From Mixophyes australis (lineage: Eukaryota > Chordata > Amphibia > Anura > Limnodynastidae), in assembly GCA_036250195.1 (NCBI GenBank), contig JAVHZZ010000011.1, positions 64,418,101 through 64,482,100 on the forward strand: a stretch of DNA of 64,000 bases, written 5' to 3'. Made by a program: the position numbers and the translations under genes. This document shows, piece by piece, positions 30,729 through 43,198 of this stretch. The notes under the pieces are model-generated. The model had not been told where the DNA came from. It saw only the letters and a list, made by a program, of their open reading frames with translations, and made no database searches. Every line of letters starts with the position of its first letter. The stretch's first letter is position 1.

Positions 30729-31949
30729 ATAAAATATACATGCTCAGGGCAAAATAAATACTGGGTGCCATAAAACATAAAATTCCCTTCAGGTCTCAAA
30801 CCTGCTGCCAATCTATTGATGGCATTCAGTTTTTTTTCCTACTACATACAAGAGTAGACTTCTGTTAAGTACAGGAAGTTAACTGCGTGACCAGGCAGTG
30901 GGGGATTTCTTCTTGTTTCAAAGGTAAAGCTCAAAAGCCAAATTCTAACTATAACAATTCTGATGCAAAATTGCTGTTTTACTTTCACAAAAGAAACAGG
31001 TATCCTTGATCTTTACACTGTATATACAAAGCAGCAACAATTTACACATCACTGCATAATTAGTGACAGGTTGGAATTGTGATGTTAGAAAAGCACTAGG
31101 AGCAGGTGTTCAGTTATGTTTGCAGTTGTTACTATTGAAGCATGCATCTGAACTAATTGGAATGAAACTATGCAGCATGTTTATATGTTAACAATATAGC
31201 AAGCCATCATGTTCCAGTTGTTAAAAGAAATTATTGTCAAGATATTACCTTTTTATATATTTGTGAGTTAACTACCTGTCTGACATATTATTTTTGTTTT
31301 GTCAAAGTTCTTTTTTGGGGCTACCTTGCATAATCCATATTAGGATAGATACACCGATATATAGCTGTGGGTCCCTAGCAGAATCCATAGTAGAATAGAC
31401 ACAGATAAATGGATCTCTTGATTAATTCTGGGGTGGGAGGACTGAAAAAGCTTAGATAAAAGGAGAAAGAAACTGCTGAGGAGTGATTTTGCAGTGCCAT
31501 TGCCTGGCACTACACATGGTGCTTGTTTTGGGGAGCCAATGCTTGGGAACAAGCTGTAGTTTGTCATTTAAAATAGTGTGTTAAACTTATGTGGCTTTCA
31601 AAGTGTGGAAAGTCCTTTGATCTGTTTACAAATGAAGAAAAGAGTGATAGGGTAAGAATGGGAAAGTAAAATGCACACAAAAATAACTTCTACTTATAAC
31701 TAACTAGCCTGCCCTTTAATACATGAAATACCTCCCCAAATATTTCTACCAGTAGCCAACTCATTCTGCCTTTTAATCTTAGCAATCATTGTATCAGTCG
31801 TTGTGTCTATTATTTGGGTGCCAAGACAACCTGGGGGTACCTTGCTTTACTTGGAGGTCATACTCGCCTAGTGTATTTGCAGTCAGAAGAGGAGATTCAG
31901 AGGAGCAAATGATTGATGATCTAGGCAGATTAGAATCAAATGATTGATG

Positions 31950-32925
31950 ATCTAGGTAGACTAGAGGAATAGTCAGGTGTGGACAGCTACAGTTTAAAAT
32001 CAAAAATTGCAAAATCATACACTTGGATCTCAAAAACCCAAAAGCTAAACGACTCTATAATGGAAACTACTGAAGAGGAAATGGATCTGGGTGTCACTAG
32101 TTCAGGTGACTTAAAGGTATATAAGCAATGTAAACAGAGCAATAAGAGAGGCAAGCCAAATGCTTGCTTGCATAGGGAGAGGAATCAGTAGCAGAAATAA
32201 GTAATAATGTCACTGTATAGGTCATTGGTATGGCCTCATCTAGAATACTGTGTTCAGTTCTGGAGGCCATATCTCCAGAAGGATATAAATATATTAATGC
32301 AGACTTGGCCAACACATAGTTCTCCAGGTGTTGTGTAACTACTCGCCCGAGCATGTTTTACCAGTAGATAGCAGCCAATGGCTGGCAGGACATGCTGGGA
32401 CTTGTAGTTTCACAACACCTGGAGAGCCACAGGTTGGTCAGGTCTGCATTAGCGACTGTACAAAGAAGGGGAAATAAAATGGTGCTATGGCCTACAGCAC
32501 AAAACTTACCTGAAAGGAATAAAATATCTTAATATGTGTAGGTTTGAGCAAAGTAGGGAAAAAGGGGACATTATAGAAACTTTCAAATATATCAATGGTT
32601 TTAACAAGGTACAGGAGGGAAACCGTCTTCAAAGGAAGAGAAGTATTAGAACATGAGGACATGCACATAAACTGGAGGGAAGTAGGTTCGGAGGAAATTT
32701 GAGATAAAATTACTTCACAGGGTAGTGGAGAAGTGGAATAGTCTCCCATCAGAGGTGGTAGAGGCCAATACAATAGAGAAATTTAAGCATGCTTGGGATA
32801 GCCATAAGGATATAACAAAAAACTAAAGATCAAATAGTTTTATGTTGCCATAGGTTAAAAAATGGGCTCACTCGATTGGCCAAGTTGCTCTTATCTGCCA
32901 TCAAACTCTGTGTTTCTATGTTTCA
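31950..32925 (+). pseudogene. CR1-like LINE, C-terminal ORF2 region and 3' UTR
   Basis: Degenerate translation shows EEEMDLGVTSSGDLKVYKQC, then a [18 protein letters not shown] segment at 32215-32275 (read as [20 protein letters not shown] with a shift). Later come ENLKYL-like and RVRGDIIETFKYINGFNKVQ-like blocks (32540-32620), and WNSLPSEVVEANTIEKFK-like text at 32730-32790. These are the post-RT blocks of CR1-type elements. The 3' UTR ends ATCTGCCATCAAACTCTGTG and TTTCTATGTTTC, a common CR1-like ending. It is heavily frameshifted and 5' truncated, with a hAT MITE inside at 32300. Confidence 0.72.
32300..32446. repeat. hAT-type foldback MITE inside the CR1-like LINE
   Basis: The ends are CAGACTTGGCCAAC and GTTGGTCAGGTCTG. 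The arms share TCTCCAGGTGTTGTG and its complement, and contain GGACTTGTAGTTTCACAACA. The flanking octamers TATTAATG and CATTAGCG agree at 5 of 8 positions, suggesting an old 8-bp duplication. Its length (147 bp) matches the copy at 55843-55990. Confidence 0.75.
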
Positions 32926-34159
32926 TTAGACATTTAATCCCGTAACCACGTGACTCACAAGCATGTCAATTTGCATCTATATTTCTAGATACCTGGATGA
33001 CTGCACTTATAGCAACGTGATCCCTGTTCTTGACCTCACTACATTTCTTCCATTTTCTGTCTGCCTGCCTTCTACAAGGAGATCTAAAAACGCATTTAAG
33101 GGAAAGGAGGGAGGTAGACTGGGGCCCAAATAGAACAAAATTTTGAGGACATAGAGTGGACATTGTGAGCCAAAATATGTGGGCTGAATGGTGTAGCAGG
33201 GAGCATATGGCAAGGAATCGGTTTACACACCAGGGAGCTGTAGAGAAAAATTGATGAGGAGCAGGAGAACAGCTAGAAAAAGAGCGAAGGACACAGGAAA
33301 GAAGAGGGGGGATGGGGCTGAGTGGCAACTGGTGTATGGGAGGAAGCAGTTTCAGGCAACAGTTCACAGAACACATGAATGCATAAAACTAGTGGGACAC
33401 GGGTGCATTGTGTGCCCGTTTTTTTAATTCCATATTTAAATATTTAACTTAAAAGTTGCACACTCATGTTTGCCTGCACATAGCAGGCCACGTAGTAGCA
33501 AATCTCTTAACGCTGATGAGCTCAATGGACACTGCAGTATTCATAGAGCCAGTAACTGTGAATTTAGACTGCTTGCTATATGCAGACAAATACAGTGTGT
33601 GTGCAATGACGTCAGTCTCTCAGGACTGACACACTCAAAAGTGCTTGTGTGTCACTAACTTATATAACTGTAATGTAAATGTGTCACAGGGAGCAATAAC
33701 TTACATCCTAGACTAGATTTTACTATGTCATAAGATAGCAATTGGCTTTCATCTCTTATTTACTGCCTGTGATATATTCTTATATTATATCAGTCCATGT
33801 ATAAATGTCTCCATATGCAACACCTGTTACAACCCTACCTTCTTCCATTTGCGAAATAGTAATATTTAGAAATGTAATAACTTGTTACTGACCAAAGTTG
33901 TAATGATTTACCCTACAAATTGCAAATAGGCATGTTACAGAAATTAAAAACATATCAACAGCAACTATAATGTAATTGAAAAAGTGTTGTTGACATTTAT
34001 GGGCCTGTCAATGCTTTGGAAACCCATAGTTGCAATAGGTTTTCACATTTCAGATTACTAGTCGGCAACTTCTACCAACTTTCACAATGCCACCCCTGCA
34101 ATTTCCCTGGTTTTTCAAGCCGGGTTTTTGAGGTGTCACAGAGCATCCCTGCCCAGAGA

Positions 34160-34226
34160 ACCCGTTCACACTGCACCTTGGACCCGGGAATATCCCTGGT
34201 CCACCCTGTTCATACTGAACACGGGT
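34160..34226. repeat. Short palindromic segment
   Basis: ACCCGTTCACACTGCACC at the left is imperfectly mirrored by ...CATACTGAACACGGGT at the right. Probably the core of a MITE whose outer ends I cannot define. Confidence 0.4.
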
Positions 34227-34329
34227 CTGCTCTGAAAATAAAGTGCTAGTCATCACAAGAGGAGCTTTGATTGGCTGAAAAGTGTTGAGGCAGAAATCCA
34301 AAACCGTGAATGGGATGGAGATCCCAGGA

Positions 34330-34730
34330 AAACATAATCGGGGATGCAGCTTACCCCTTTGTGGTGATGGTTAATAAATTGCTTCACCCAGCAACATAAA
34401 TCTTCTGCGCAACAAATTCGATTCACCCATACCCTCAGCTCTGCTCTGATGGTGGTAGAAAATGCCTTTGGATAATTAAAAGGACGTTGGCGGTGTTTAT
34501 TGAAACGCAATGATGTTGATATCAAACTTGTGCCCCATGTAGTTGCTGCTTACTGTAGTTTACACAATATTTGTGAAATATAGAAAAAGCAGTTTCAGCC
34601 ACGTACAGGACTCTAAACTATGGATGTGTTGTCTGTGGGTTCTACAACTATTGAGGAAGAACATACAAATACCTCTGCAGACATCATTTGTACCACTATC
34701 ACCGCCAATCTGTCATCAATAATCGAGTAG
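34330..34730 (+). pseudogene. PIF/Harbinger transposase, C-terminal third (Harbinger copy 3)
   Basis: Readable blocks are GDAAYPFVVMVNKLLHP (34340-34390), the second catalytic Asp region of Harbinger transposases, then SSALMVVENAFG (catalytic Glu, about 34440-34475). KGRWRCLLKRNDVDIKLVPH and VVAAYCSLHNICEI follow, ending at the TAG of 34728-34730 with an acidic/Thr-rich tail (TIEEEHTNTSADI). A stop (TAA after FGxx) and small indels break it. The N-terminal two thirds, including the first Asp, are not visible upstream. It points towards the Myb-like gene at 35230-37340. Confidence 0.85.
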
Positions 34731-35125
34731 AGCGGACAAAGGGTTATCTGAACAAAATATTTGTATTCAAAGTGTACAAAATACTTTTTAAAGGGTACAT
34801 ATTACATCATATGTACCAATATAAATCAAAATCAAAAAGTGTGTGTTTTTTCCAAAAGGTCACAATACTATTGTAGTAAAAAAAACAAAACATAAAAGAA
34901 TATAGTTATACATTAACATTAATACATTATACAAAATATACAGTTTAGACACGTGCCAATACAGTAGTGCAAAATAAAACTGCTTACATTATAAACATTT
35001 TACATATACAAAACATTGTATATATTGTTGCCTTAAAAACAAGCAAAAATTGTAACTGTACTGTACATACTTTCATTACTTATAACTGACGGTAATGTGG
35101 AGTAGCCGGGTACTCGGGGTTATCA

Positions 35126-35180
35126 TCATCATCATCAACATTTATTTTATAGCGCCAGCCAATTCCGGAGCCATTTGTGG
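35126..35180 (-). repeat. Fragment of an L2/SINE tail
   Basis: ATCATCATCATCAACATTTA followed by TTTTATAGCGCCAGC is the reverse complement of the GCGCTATATAAATAAATGATGATG tail seen at 39680-39706. Only the tail remains. Confidence 0.65.
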
Positions 35181-35229
35181 AGGATGATGTGGAGTGTTTA
35201 GTGGTGTACCTGGGTTAGGGGGAAATATT

Positions 35230-37340
35230 TGTTGCTCTCTGTTATATAAAGAATAACAGAATTAATGTGGCCTGGAGGCTTTGGTTAAGGTTGTGCATGT
35301 CCTTGAATTCTTGACATAAGGCGATCTAGGTAAGCCATCATGAATTCATGGTTCTCCCTCAGAATCAGCTCCTGCATACCCATTATTTGTGTTATGAAAG
35401 TCCAGAAACTCACGCTCATTGTCCATGAAGCGTTGGAGACGTGCATCTTCTTTGGCCGTCATAGTCATATCCCTTTCCTTGAGCTGCTCTACCATTACTG
35501 CGTGTGACAGGATGGACCGTCTATGCCACCCTGTCTGCTGTTGCTTGGAACCAGCTGGGCTTACTTTGCACCATTCACTATCGTTATCCCAAATGCGCCC
35601 TCTTGCCGCAGTAGGAGGGGCTTACAAATGCTGCCACCACTGGACTCCTTAGGCATCCAGTACTGGGTTTCTTCTGGGTAACGGACGCTGCTAATGTACC
35701 CCTTGCTAGTGTAGCTGGACTGGTACTCCTGACCTTTTCCGATTGATCAAGCTTGCTGTGGATGGATCCCCCCTGTCCTATCGCACTGGTCAGCACTGCT
35801 GGGTAGCGGGCAGAGTTGTGGTACCGGAAAAGGTGGGTCCAAACCTCAGTAACAGCCAGGAATGGATTAGATTTTGGGTCTAATCTGTAGGTCACAGGAA
35901 TAGTGAAGTGTCCAAGCAGGTTTTTGAAGCAAGTCTTGTTTATTTACTGGTTGAAGGTACCCGGAGCAGGTCAAATGAAGCAATAAGAACAATTTTCAAT
36001 ACAAGACAGGGCTTTTTATACCGATTTGAACACAGCCTCATGGGCTATTTTTAGAATCCGGATGCAATTTGTTTACCCAAACATGGATTTACATGTAATG
36101 CAAAGCTAACAATATTTACACTTCTCTGTTATGTGCTAAAAGTTGATGCTTGCGTTATCTGAGATCCAGTAACACCAGAAAGGCAGGCAGCAGCCCCCTG
36201 CTGGGTATACAGGCTAAACAGGTTTTTGTCACTTTACATAAAGACTTACTTAACATTTTCTGCTATCACCAAATAGACTTCCTCTTGCAAAGATACAAAC
36301 CCAAACAATGACACTTGCATACAAAACACATCCCAATGTAACACGATAAGTGCATTTCAAATTGTACATTGGTGCCTGCACCTCTGATTGAAATACATTT
36401 CTACAATAAATTATTTCTACATGATCCAGCCACAAATAAGTTATTTATCAGTCATCCAGTCACACTGTGGTCATGGGTTTTGTTGCTTGTTCCATCTTAT
36501 TCAGCTTCTTCTTCCTTTTAGGAACATTGTAAAGTAGAGATGGGAAAAAAGAATGGAAATACATTAGGGACACAGAGGATGAATATTGCTGCAAAATTAT
36601 ATAGCAGTGTTGTAAGCTGATATGAGCCTGAGGCCTCCTCCTTCCTACACAGTAGCTTAATGCTGCAAGAAAACATGTTCATGTTTTATGTTTTTACGTT
36701 TAGTTTAGTTTTTAGTTTAGTCATGTTACACTGTCATATATTTATTTCATTCACTTTAAAAAATTAAGATTAATAAACTTACTGTTTGAACATAATGTTG
36801 GGTTCTGCGACAATGTCGAAGGTTGTGCCTCTGCCAACGGTTGGGTGTCTGGTGAAGGTTGTGCCGCTAGCAAAGGTTGTTAGTGTTCCAATTCCTCTGC
36901 GGACATATTAATGGTTTCTTTTGTCAGATTTGAACACTTCAAATCAGCAGGTTCTTCCAGCGAATCATCGCTAATCATCAGTGATGGCACGCTTGGCTGT
37001 AGGACTTTGATCATCACGGCAGCTTAATGATGACAATGCGATGGGATTTACCAGGGCAGAGTTGCGTTTCATTGGTCATAAAATTGACATTCCATGCGGG
37101 CACCACCACTTATTCTCCGGTTGTGGTCATGCACTTTGGAGTATTGCCTGCAAAGTGACTTTAATTTATTTACCACCGTTTGCTGGCTGCGCTTTATCCC
37201 ACACTGTGTTAGTATTTTTGATATGTTATAGTACACTGTTGCATCCTTAACAGTACCTGTGATCTGTTTCTTTATCTCCTCTCCTCTAACGGCCAACAGC
37301 TCTCACACCTCGTCATCTAGCCAGTGTGTCATGGTTGCTC
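35230..37340 (-). pseudogene. Myb/SANT-like (trihelix) accessory protein gene of Harbinger copy 3, split by a solo LTR
   Basis: Minus strand. The DNA-binding domain is at 37069-37340: WLDDEV.ELLAVRGEEIKKQ, then YYNISKILTQCGIKRSQQTV and KLKSLCRQYSKVHDHNR, the Myb_DNA-bind_4/MSANTD pattern. An acidic, Gln/Pro-rich middle follows (36789-37020; SLMISDDSLEEPADLK, with one stop) and ends at a good donor (ACA|GTAAGT). The last exon has KRKKKLNKMEQATKP (36470-36530), then EQLKERDMTMTAKEDARLQR and FMDNEREFLDFHNTNN (35370-35495), a charged helix. The LTR 35503-36464 lies inside this last exon, and the frame continues exactly when LTR and one duplication are removed. Confidence 0.8.
35503..36464 (-). 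repeat. Solo LTR inside the Myb-like exon
   Basis: The ends are TGTGACAGGATGG and CCAGTCACA. The flanks CTGCG (35498-35502) and CTGTG (36465-36469) form a 5-bp duplication with one difference, a C-to-T change at a CpG. On the minus strand a TATA box (GGTATAAAAAGCCC, near 36010-36024) is followed about 70 bp later by AATAAA (near 35940), placing R between them. No internal region remains. The LTR family differs from that at 604-1996. Confidence 0.85.
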
Positions 37341-37583
37341 CTTTCTCTCTTCTCTGCAGCATTGAAATGATCATCCTCCAGCATCCCTAATCCCCCAATC
37401 AGCTTCTTTATGTGAGACACGGTTCACAAAACCTGGGTCGCACCGATAATATCTAAACAAGATAGGAATCTTGTGTAATCGGTAAAGATGACCATTTGAG
37501 TAAAATGGTACAAAAAAAAAGTTCACAAATCGTACTAATCATTTAACCAGTGCAGTAATCTTGCAGGCATATAATGGTACATA

Positions 37584-37815
37584 CAGTCAGGTCCATAAAT
37601 ATTGGGACATCGACACAATTCTCATATTTTGGGCTCTATACACCACCACAATGGATTTGAAATGAAACAAACTAGATGTGCTTTAACTGCAGACTTTCAG
37701 CATTAATTTGAGGGTATTTACATCCAAATCAGGTGAACGGTGTAGGAATTACAACAGTTTCTATATGTGCCTCCCACTTTTTAAGGGACCAAAAGTAATG
37801 GGACAATTAACTCCA
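37584..37815 (+). mobile_element. 5' fragment of a Tc1-like transposon
   Basis: It starts with TA then CAGTCAGGTCCATAAATATT, the terminal repeat of a well-known vertebrate Tc1 family. The usual 5' region follows (CACCACAATGGATTTGAAAT, AGTAATGGGACAATTAACTC). It is cut off at about 37815, where L2-like text begins, so the LINE may have inserted into it or replaced it. Confidence 0.8.
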
Positions 37816-38800
37816 AAGCTATTTCATGGTCATGTGCCTGACCTCTCCCCTTCCCGATGTCCTTGTCTCATCCTGGATGTTCCAACGCTTTCTTAAATTC
37901 AATATTTCCAGGACTAAAATAATTTATCCTCTTGCTCTCCGGGGATCCCTTACTCCCCCCTCCCATCTTGTTGATAACACTACCCTCTTTTCTGCTCATT
38001 AAGTTCGCTGCCTAAAATTCATCTTGATTCCTCCCTCTACTTTGAACCTCACATTTGCCCCCCTCTAATTCCTGTCACCTACATCTTGGGAATATCCAAG
38101 ATCTGGCCCTTTTGTTACCATGGATGCCACCAAAACTCTTATTTACTCCCTTATCTCCCACCTTTCCTCCTCTATCCTGAATGCTCCCACCGGCCTTATT
38201 TATCTCCCGCTTCTCTCTCTGCGCTGTACCTCTCTACCAGTCGTCTCCCAGTGGCCTACAGAGTTAAATTGATACGTCTTAATCTCGCATAAAAAGCTCT
38301 CAATGAACCCCCCCCCTCTCCAAGGCTTCAAGCGCACCCTTAAAACATGCTTAATAAAGAAGTAAATCAGCCCCTGTCTTAATACCTTTACTTCAGCTAC
38401 TATTTTCACTCTCCCACTCTGTACCACCTTACTTGTGTCTTCCTCTTCCATTTAAGATGTAAGCTCTCATGAGCAGGGCCCTCTTGTGTCCTCCCTCTAA
38501 TATTCCATCACTCTGTGTACATTTTAGGCCTGTTTCCCTAGCCCTGGCTTTTTGAGCCATGCCTAGTTCACATTGGATATTACTATCACTCTCACGCACT
38601 GCCCTGTAAATAGCTTGATCTGCTTTACCAAGTTATCATTGTTTAATTTGTCTAATCAGTATGTCTGGTCTTTGTATTCTTTTGTTTTTCATGTAGTGTG
38701 TTATGGATTGTTGCTGTCTGTTTAATGTATACTATTCTAAATGTCTTGTATTGTGCTGTGGACCTTTTGTGGCACCATATAAATAAAAGATAATAAATAA
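37816..38800 (+). pseudogene. L2-like LINE, C-terminal ORF2 and 3' UTR
   Basis: Degenerate translation gives FLKFNISRTKIIYPLALRGS (37890-37950), then SGPFVTMDATKTLIYSLISH (38100-38155) and VAYRVKLIRLNLA at 38255-38290. These are the LKLN..KTE, R.RPFLT.DA.K.LI.S and AYRV blocks after RT in L2-like elements. The 3' UTR has GATGTAAGCTCTCATGAGCA (38457) and ends TATAAATAAAAGATAATAAA near 38790. It is 5' truncated and broken by stops. Confidence 0.75.
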
Positions 38801-39559
38801 TAACTCTTGATACTAGAAATAGCACTTCTGCTTGAAATAACCTGTTGAAAGCTCAGAAACACACGGTTGCTGGTGTTCAACAGACAAGGTTTGAATAACT
38901 GACCTTCCTTAGCAAAATCTGTAACCTTCAGAAAATGGCATCATTTCTACAGTCACTGCGTTACAGTTATCAAAACCTATTACCGCTAAGGGCATATAGG
39001 CCAGAATAACCCCAACAATAGCACTTCCTCCCAACTCCCGCACATCATTGACCTGCAGGTTCTGGGTCATTTAGGCAATGAGTGCTTGCTCATAGCCCTG
39101 CATTATCCCTACACAATTAAAGCGCAGTTTGTAAGAACCAATAGTTACTGCAGATGACACACTTGCTGGGGAGAAGGGTTTGGATAATCTGTACAACATT
39201 ATTGGCAGCTGGAAGATATTTGTACAACTTCTTGCTAACAATTGTAGGGTACTTCTGCAACGCATGGTTTGTAATTCGACGTACCAAACAGCATGTGACT
39301 AGCAATTAGGTGTCTGCAAAATGTATCTGGCAATAAGGGTATTTTTCTGTAATATGAGAATTTCAACGGTGGGGTGAGCCAGTATACGGCTGTCAGTTGT
39401 TGGTTATCCCTTAGCACTATATGGCTGGTAATTGTGGGATGGTATCTGTAGAATATATGTCGGAGTAGTAAGAGAGTGTACAGCTCATTCTACACCATTT
39501 TCTCTCCCTCCTTCCGTTGCAGGCTCCAGCTGTACATGTAAGTATATTTAGACATGTGG
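38801..39559. other. Unassigned; possible degenerate coding text on the minus strand
   Basis: Minus-strand frames at 39071-39305 read NHALQKYPTIVSKKLYKYLP and GIMQGYEQALIA, and 38920-39060 reads on with NDVRELGGSAIVGVILAYM. The pieces are in different frames and look like an old pseudogene or transposon gene. I cannot name a family. Confidence 0.25.
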
Positions 39560-39706
39560 AGCTGTGTATGAGTATAGATTGTAAGCTTTCGAGCAGGGTT
39601 CTCTTACCTCTCTGTCTGTATGTATTGTCTTATCAATGTTTGTTCCCAATTGTAAAGCGCTATGGAATTTGCTGGCGCTATATAAATAAATGTTGATGAT
39701 GATGAG
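39560..39706 (+). repeat. L2-like LINE or SINE 3' end
   Basis: It runs from GATTGTAAGCTTTCGAGCAG to TTGCTGGCGCTATATAAATA with a TGATGATGATG tail. This is the shared tail of the L2-like LINE and the SINE family in this window. Confidence 0.7.
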
Positions 39707-41552
39707 TAGCATGTGGGGTGGACTGTGGGACATGTGAATGGCATGTGGGGAAGTCTTGAATGGTATTCAGGGGTTTGTGAGGAGGTGTTGGTGACATGCA
39801 ATAGGTTTCAGTGTAATGTGGGAGAGATTTGGAGTACATGGCTTATGATTCGTAGGCATCTGAGAGCATGTGGGGCTATTTTAGAACAACTGGGAAATCC
39901 GTATTGGGTTTCATTTTGGAGCAGGTGAGGTGCATGTGGGGGCATTTTGGGATGAGTGATGTGGGTTTGTATTTATTCTTGAAATTATGGGTAATGTGAG
40001 GCTTTTTTTTTTCTTTGTCGTGTATTTTTATTGAGATTTGTTCAAATTAACACGTGAAGAAATAGAACAAAACACTCCTTACCATAACCCACAAGAGGGG
40101 AATAACATCCATCACATTATACTCCTACATAACTTTCCTTTTTTTTTTTTTTTTAAATAAAAACGGAGCACTGCTCCATTATCAAATATATGAGGAAAAA
40201 AAATGTTACAAACATTCATCCCATCTACACTGATAACAAGAAACAATGAAACTAAAAATTTATATTATAATTACAGCAAGTACTGCTAAGACCAAACACA
40301 GCCCAACTCCTTGGGCACTTAAACATAGCTGGAGTTTGTGGGCTTGCTGAGGGGAGGAGTCAGCAGCAAGTTTAGTTCTTAACTATTTAAGTGCCAACTC
40401 CAAGCACCCTCAGACAAACCCATTGTAGCAGTGTTCCCCAGAATGGATGATGGAGAAAGCATAAAATTCTGCTATATAATCTCTTAATACTGTAACATTA
40501 TTTGAATAGGTTATCAATACATTTATCACTAATAAGTCATAGAGAAACTGTTCAGACAACATGAGATTTGTTACACAGTAAATTACAAACTTAATATCAA
40601 CATGCTGCATAGTGTATGTCTACCATTTGCTATCTGCTGAACAGTGATAAATAGCTTTTCTACTTGCACACCTCAATCTCTCATGATTCATTGTATCATT
40701 AAGCAATCTCATCCAGTGTTGTACCACAGAAGGTTCACCAGAGGCCATCTTTGTGCTATAATTATGTTAGCAAGCGACGTCAGGTTATAAATATACTTAG
40801 AGATCTCATCTATTTAAAGTTTATTTTAGGATGACCCAAAAGAGGCAAATTCTGGGACATAATGGAGGTAGCACTGTAACGGTTGTCTGTATACATTTCC
40901 AAACTGAGAGACAACACTTATGTACCAGGAGGTATGACCATAGCATATACCAAATTGAAGCCATGGGGGAATTATAATTAGGGCAATTAAAGTAAGACCA
41001 CCTGCCCATCCTGAGCAGACTAGTTCACCCTGTAAAAAATATAGAAATTAATCTGCTGATATCTCAAACATGCAGTAGCCTTTCTTGTAATGTGCAGCCT
41101 TTCTGAAGGGTGGAGGGACACACATGGGCCCTTTGAAATATATTGGGTTGCCCATCACTGGTGTAATTGATATTAAAAATATGAATTATACTTCCTTTTC
41201 CTCAAGGCACTCCATGACAGCCATTACAATGGATTAGTCCCTTCTATCTTCAGGTTTAGACATGAGATCAGAAACTCATCCATGTAGTATATAGTGCAAC
41301 TCCACCTTTTCCACTGTGTCTTTGAGTCACTTCCCACCAGTTCCTGAAATATGTAAGCATAATCAAACAAAATGGGTGGGAAATCTGTGCTGCTATGGAG
41401 CCCAGCCATAACTCCATGGCAGCCATTGTACTCGAGCAATAATAGTAGAGAGAGCAAGCAAACACCAGATCCGCTATATATACTGCATAATAAGACCATT
41501 TTATTACCATTGTGAAGATACGGGGTTTTCTGGCCCAATGCTACCCACTTCA

Positions 41553-42420
41553 TGTTGGCTGGCCACCCACGGGTGCCTTCCTATGCCAGGGAAGTCTACC
41601 CAGTGCCTTTTAGGATTCGTATAGTCACTCAGGCAAAGGCAGTTACAAAAGTACAACAGTACATTTATTGTCATATAAACAACACTAGAATATTATGTAC
41701 ACACAGTAAATAAATGCCAGGCAGGTTTATCACATCACCTGTCCCTTATCCCAATAGCTTAAGGAGCTATAGTCACCTGGCTGTCCAGACTTCACGACCC
41801 ATGGATGTCTCTCGGCTGCATATATAGATTCTAGTAGAGAACAACAACTCAAAACTAGATCTTGCACTCTTCATGAATTAAATCCCAGAATGAACTCCCC
41901 TCACCCTGGAGTGGCTCCTTATATCTCAGGTCTAATTTCCACAGTCTTTCCCCTCCCTGGGCAAACCCCTGGGTCTATTCTTCTTAACCATTGGTCAGTG
42001 CAGGACTAGGGGGGGTTGGAGAGGGGAGTGAAGATGAGCTGTCCTTCCACAGAAGCCCCCTGTTGGGATGCAGACAGAACGTCTGGATTAGTCCTAAGGA
42101 GAACAATTGATACTAATTTGCTTCCCCCTACTTCCAAGGATAAGGTAGCAGTGAGCCCCTCCTAAAATTAACCCCTTACACTACTTTGTGATGTCACAGG
42201 GTCCCCAGCTGTTCCATGCCTCCTGTAGAAGAAGGAGGGGGGAGAATGAATGTAGCTCCAGCCCTCACCTGTGTCCTGGACACCACCTGATCTTTACCCA
42301 TAACCCTCCTGGCTTCACTTTAAGACAATGAATAACCTTACTGCAAGTCATCCATATATAATACACAATATACATATTTACACTGAACTACAATGTCCCC
42401 TTAGCCACATGTTATTGGAC
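41553..42420 (-). repeat. Possible LTR, right boundary unknown
   Basis: The left end TGTTGGCTGGCCACC could be an LTR terminus. On the minus strand a TATA-like GAGATATAAGGAGCC (about 41922) is followed by AATAAATGTACTG (about 41660), as in U3-R. No matching right end or duplication was found, so the class is only suggested. Confidence 0.35.
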
Positions 42421-43198
42421 AATGCAGTTGAAGTCTGGTGAGCAGGGAACAAAAGCATTGGCTATAAAAAGTACTTGCTATAATCAACATTATGTGAGAG
42501 ACGAGAAACAGAATGGTCACAGGGTTATCACACTCATTTCGTCACAACCATTTATGACCATTCCACTGTTATGCAGAAATTCACTGTTGAGACCTGAGCC
42601 CTATGTGTCCACGGGGTTGATTTCTAGCACTTTATGTCCCTTTCTCTGGTATGCCTGTACAATGATTTCTGTTTGGATGAGACACATCATTTCCTAGGTC
42701 CAGTCAGGATTACAAATAGTTGCTTCTAAATCCCTCTGTTATAAGGTCTCTGACTAAATCCAATGTGTGTAGTTTTCTTTCTCAATCAACAGCTGGTTAC
42801 GATGGCAATATGATTTCTTAATTGATATAAAAAGTGGACTCCACTTTAGGTAAGAAAGCTAGATTAGTCCGTAATGCTACTTTATCTGAATAAACATTCA
42901 GAAAGCTTTGGACCACAAAACTTGTAGTTTTCCGGTTCTCCAGGCAGAAATAATTGCCACTAGAGATACATCCTTTAATGTAAGGCACCTTAGGGTTTCT
43001 TGCAATAGCTGAAAGGGATCAGACATCAGAGTGTTTAAAACTATTGAGATCCCATGGTGCCACAAATGACTTAATGCAAGGGCTTATTATCTTTACTACA
43101 TCAAGAAAACCTAATAATAAAGACATCTGAAGCGAAGTTGGTATCTAGTAAGACAGGTCATTAAGGAGAGCAAAGCATAAAAAAGGAGTAACATTTGC

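Noticed and set aside
32966..33376. Minus-strand frame of 136 residues
   Set aside because: Low-complexity Leu/Ser/Pro text with no domain, in AT-rich intron sequence. Considered as a retrotransposon piece, but no motif is convincing.
39071..39305. Possible chaperonin-like or other pseudogene on the minus strand
   Set aside because: A GYEQA word and some helical text are suggestive, but the order of motifs does not match any family I can name.
40310..40400. Short inverted repeat GGGCACTTAAA...TTTAAGTGCC
   Set aside because: The arms are only about 12-15 bp and imperfect, which is expected by chance in a 64-kb AT-rich window.
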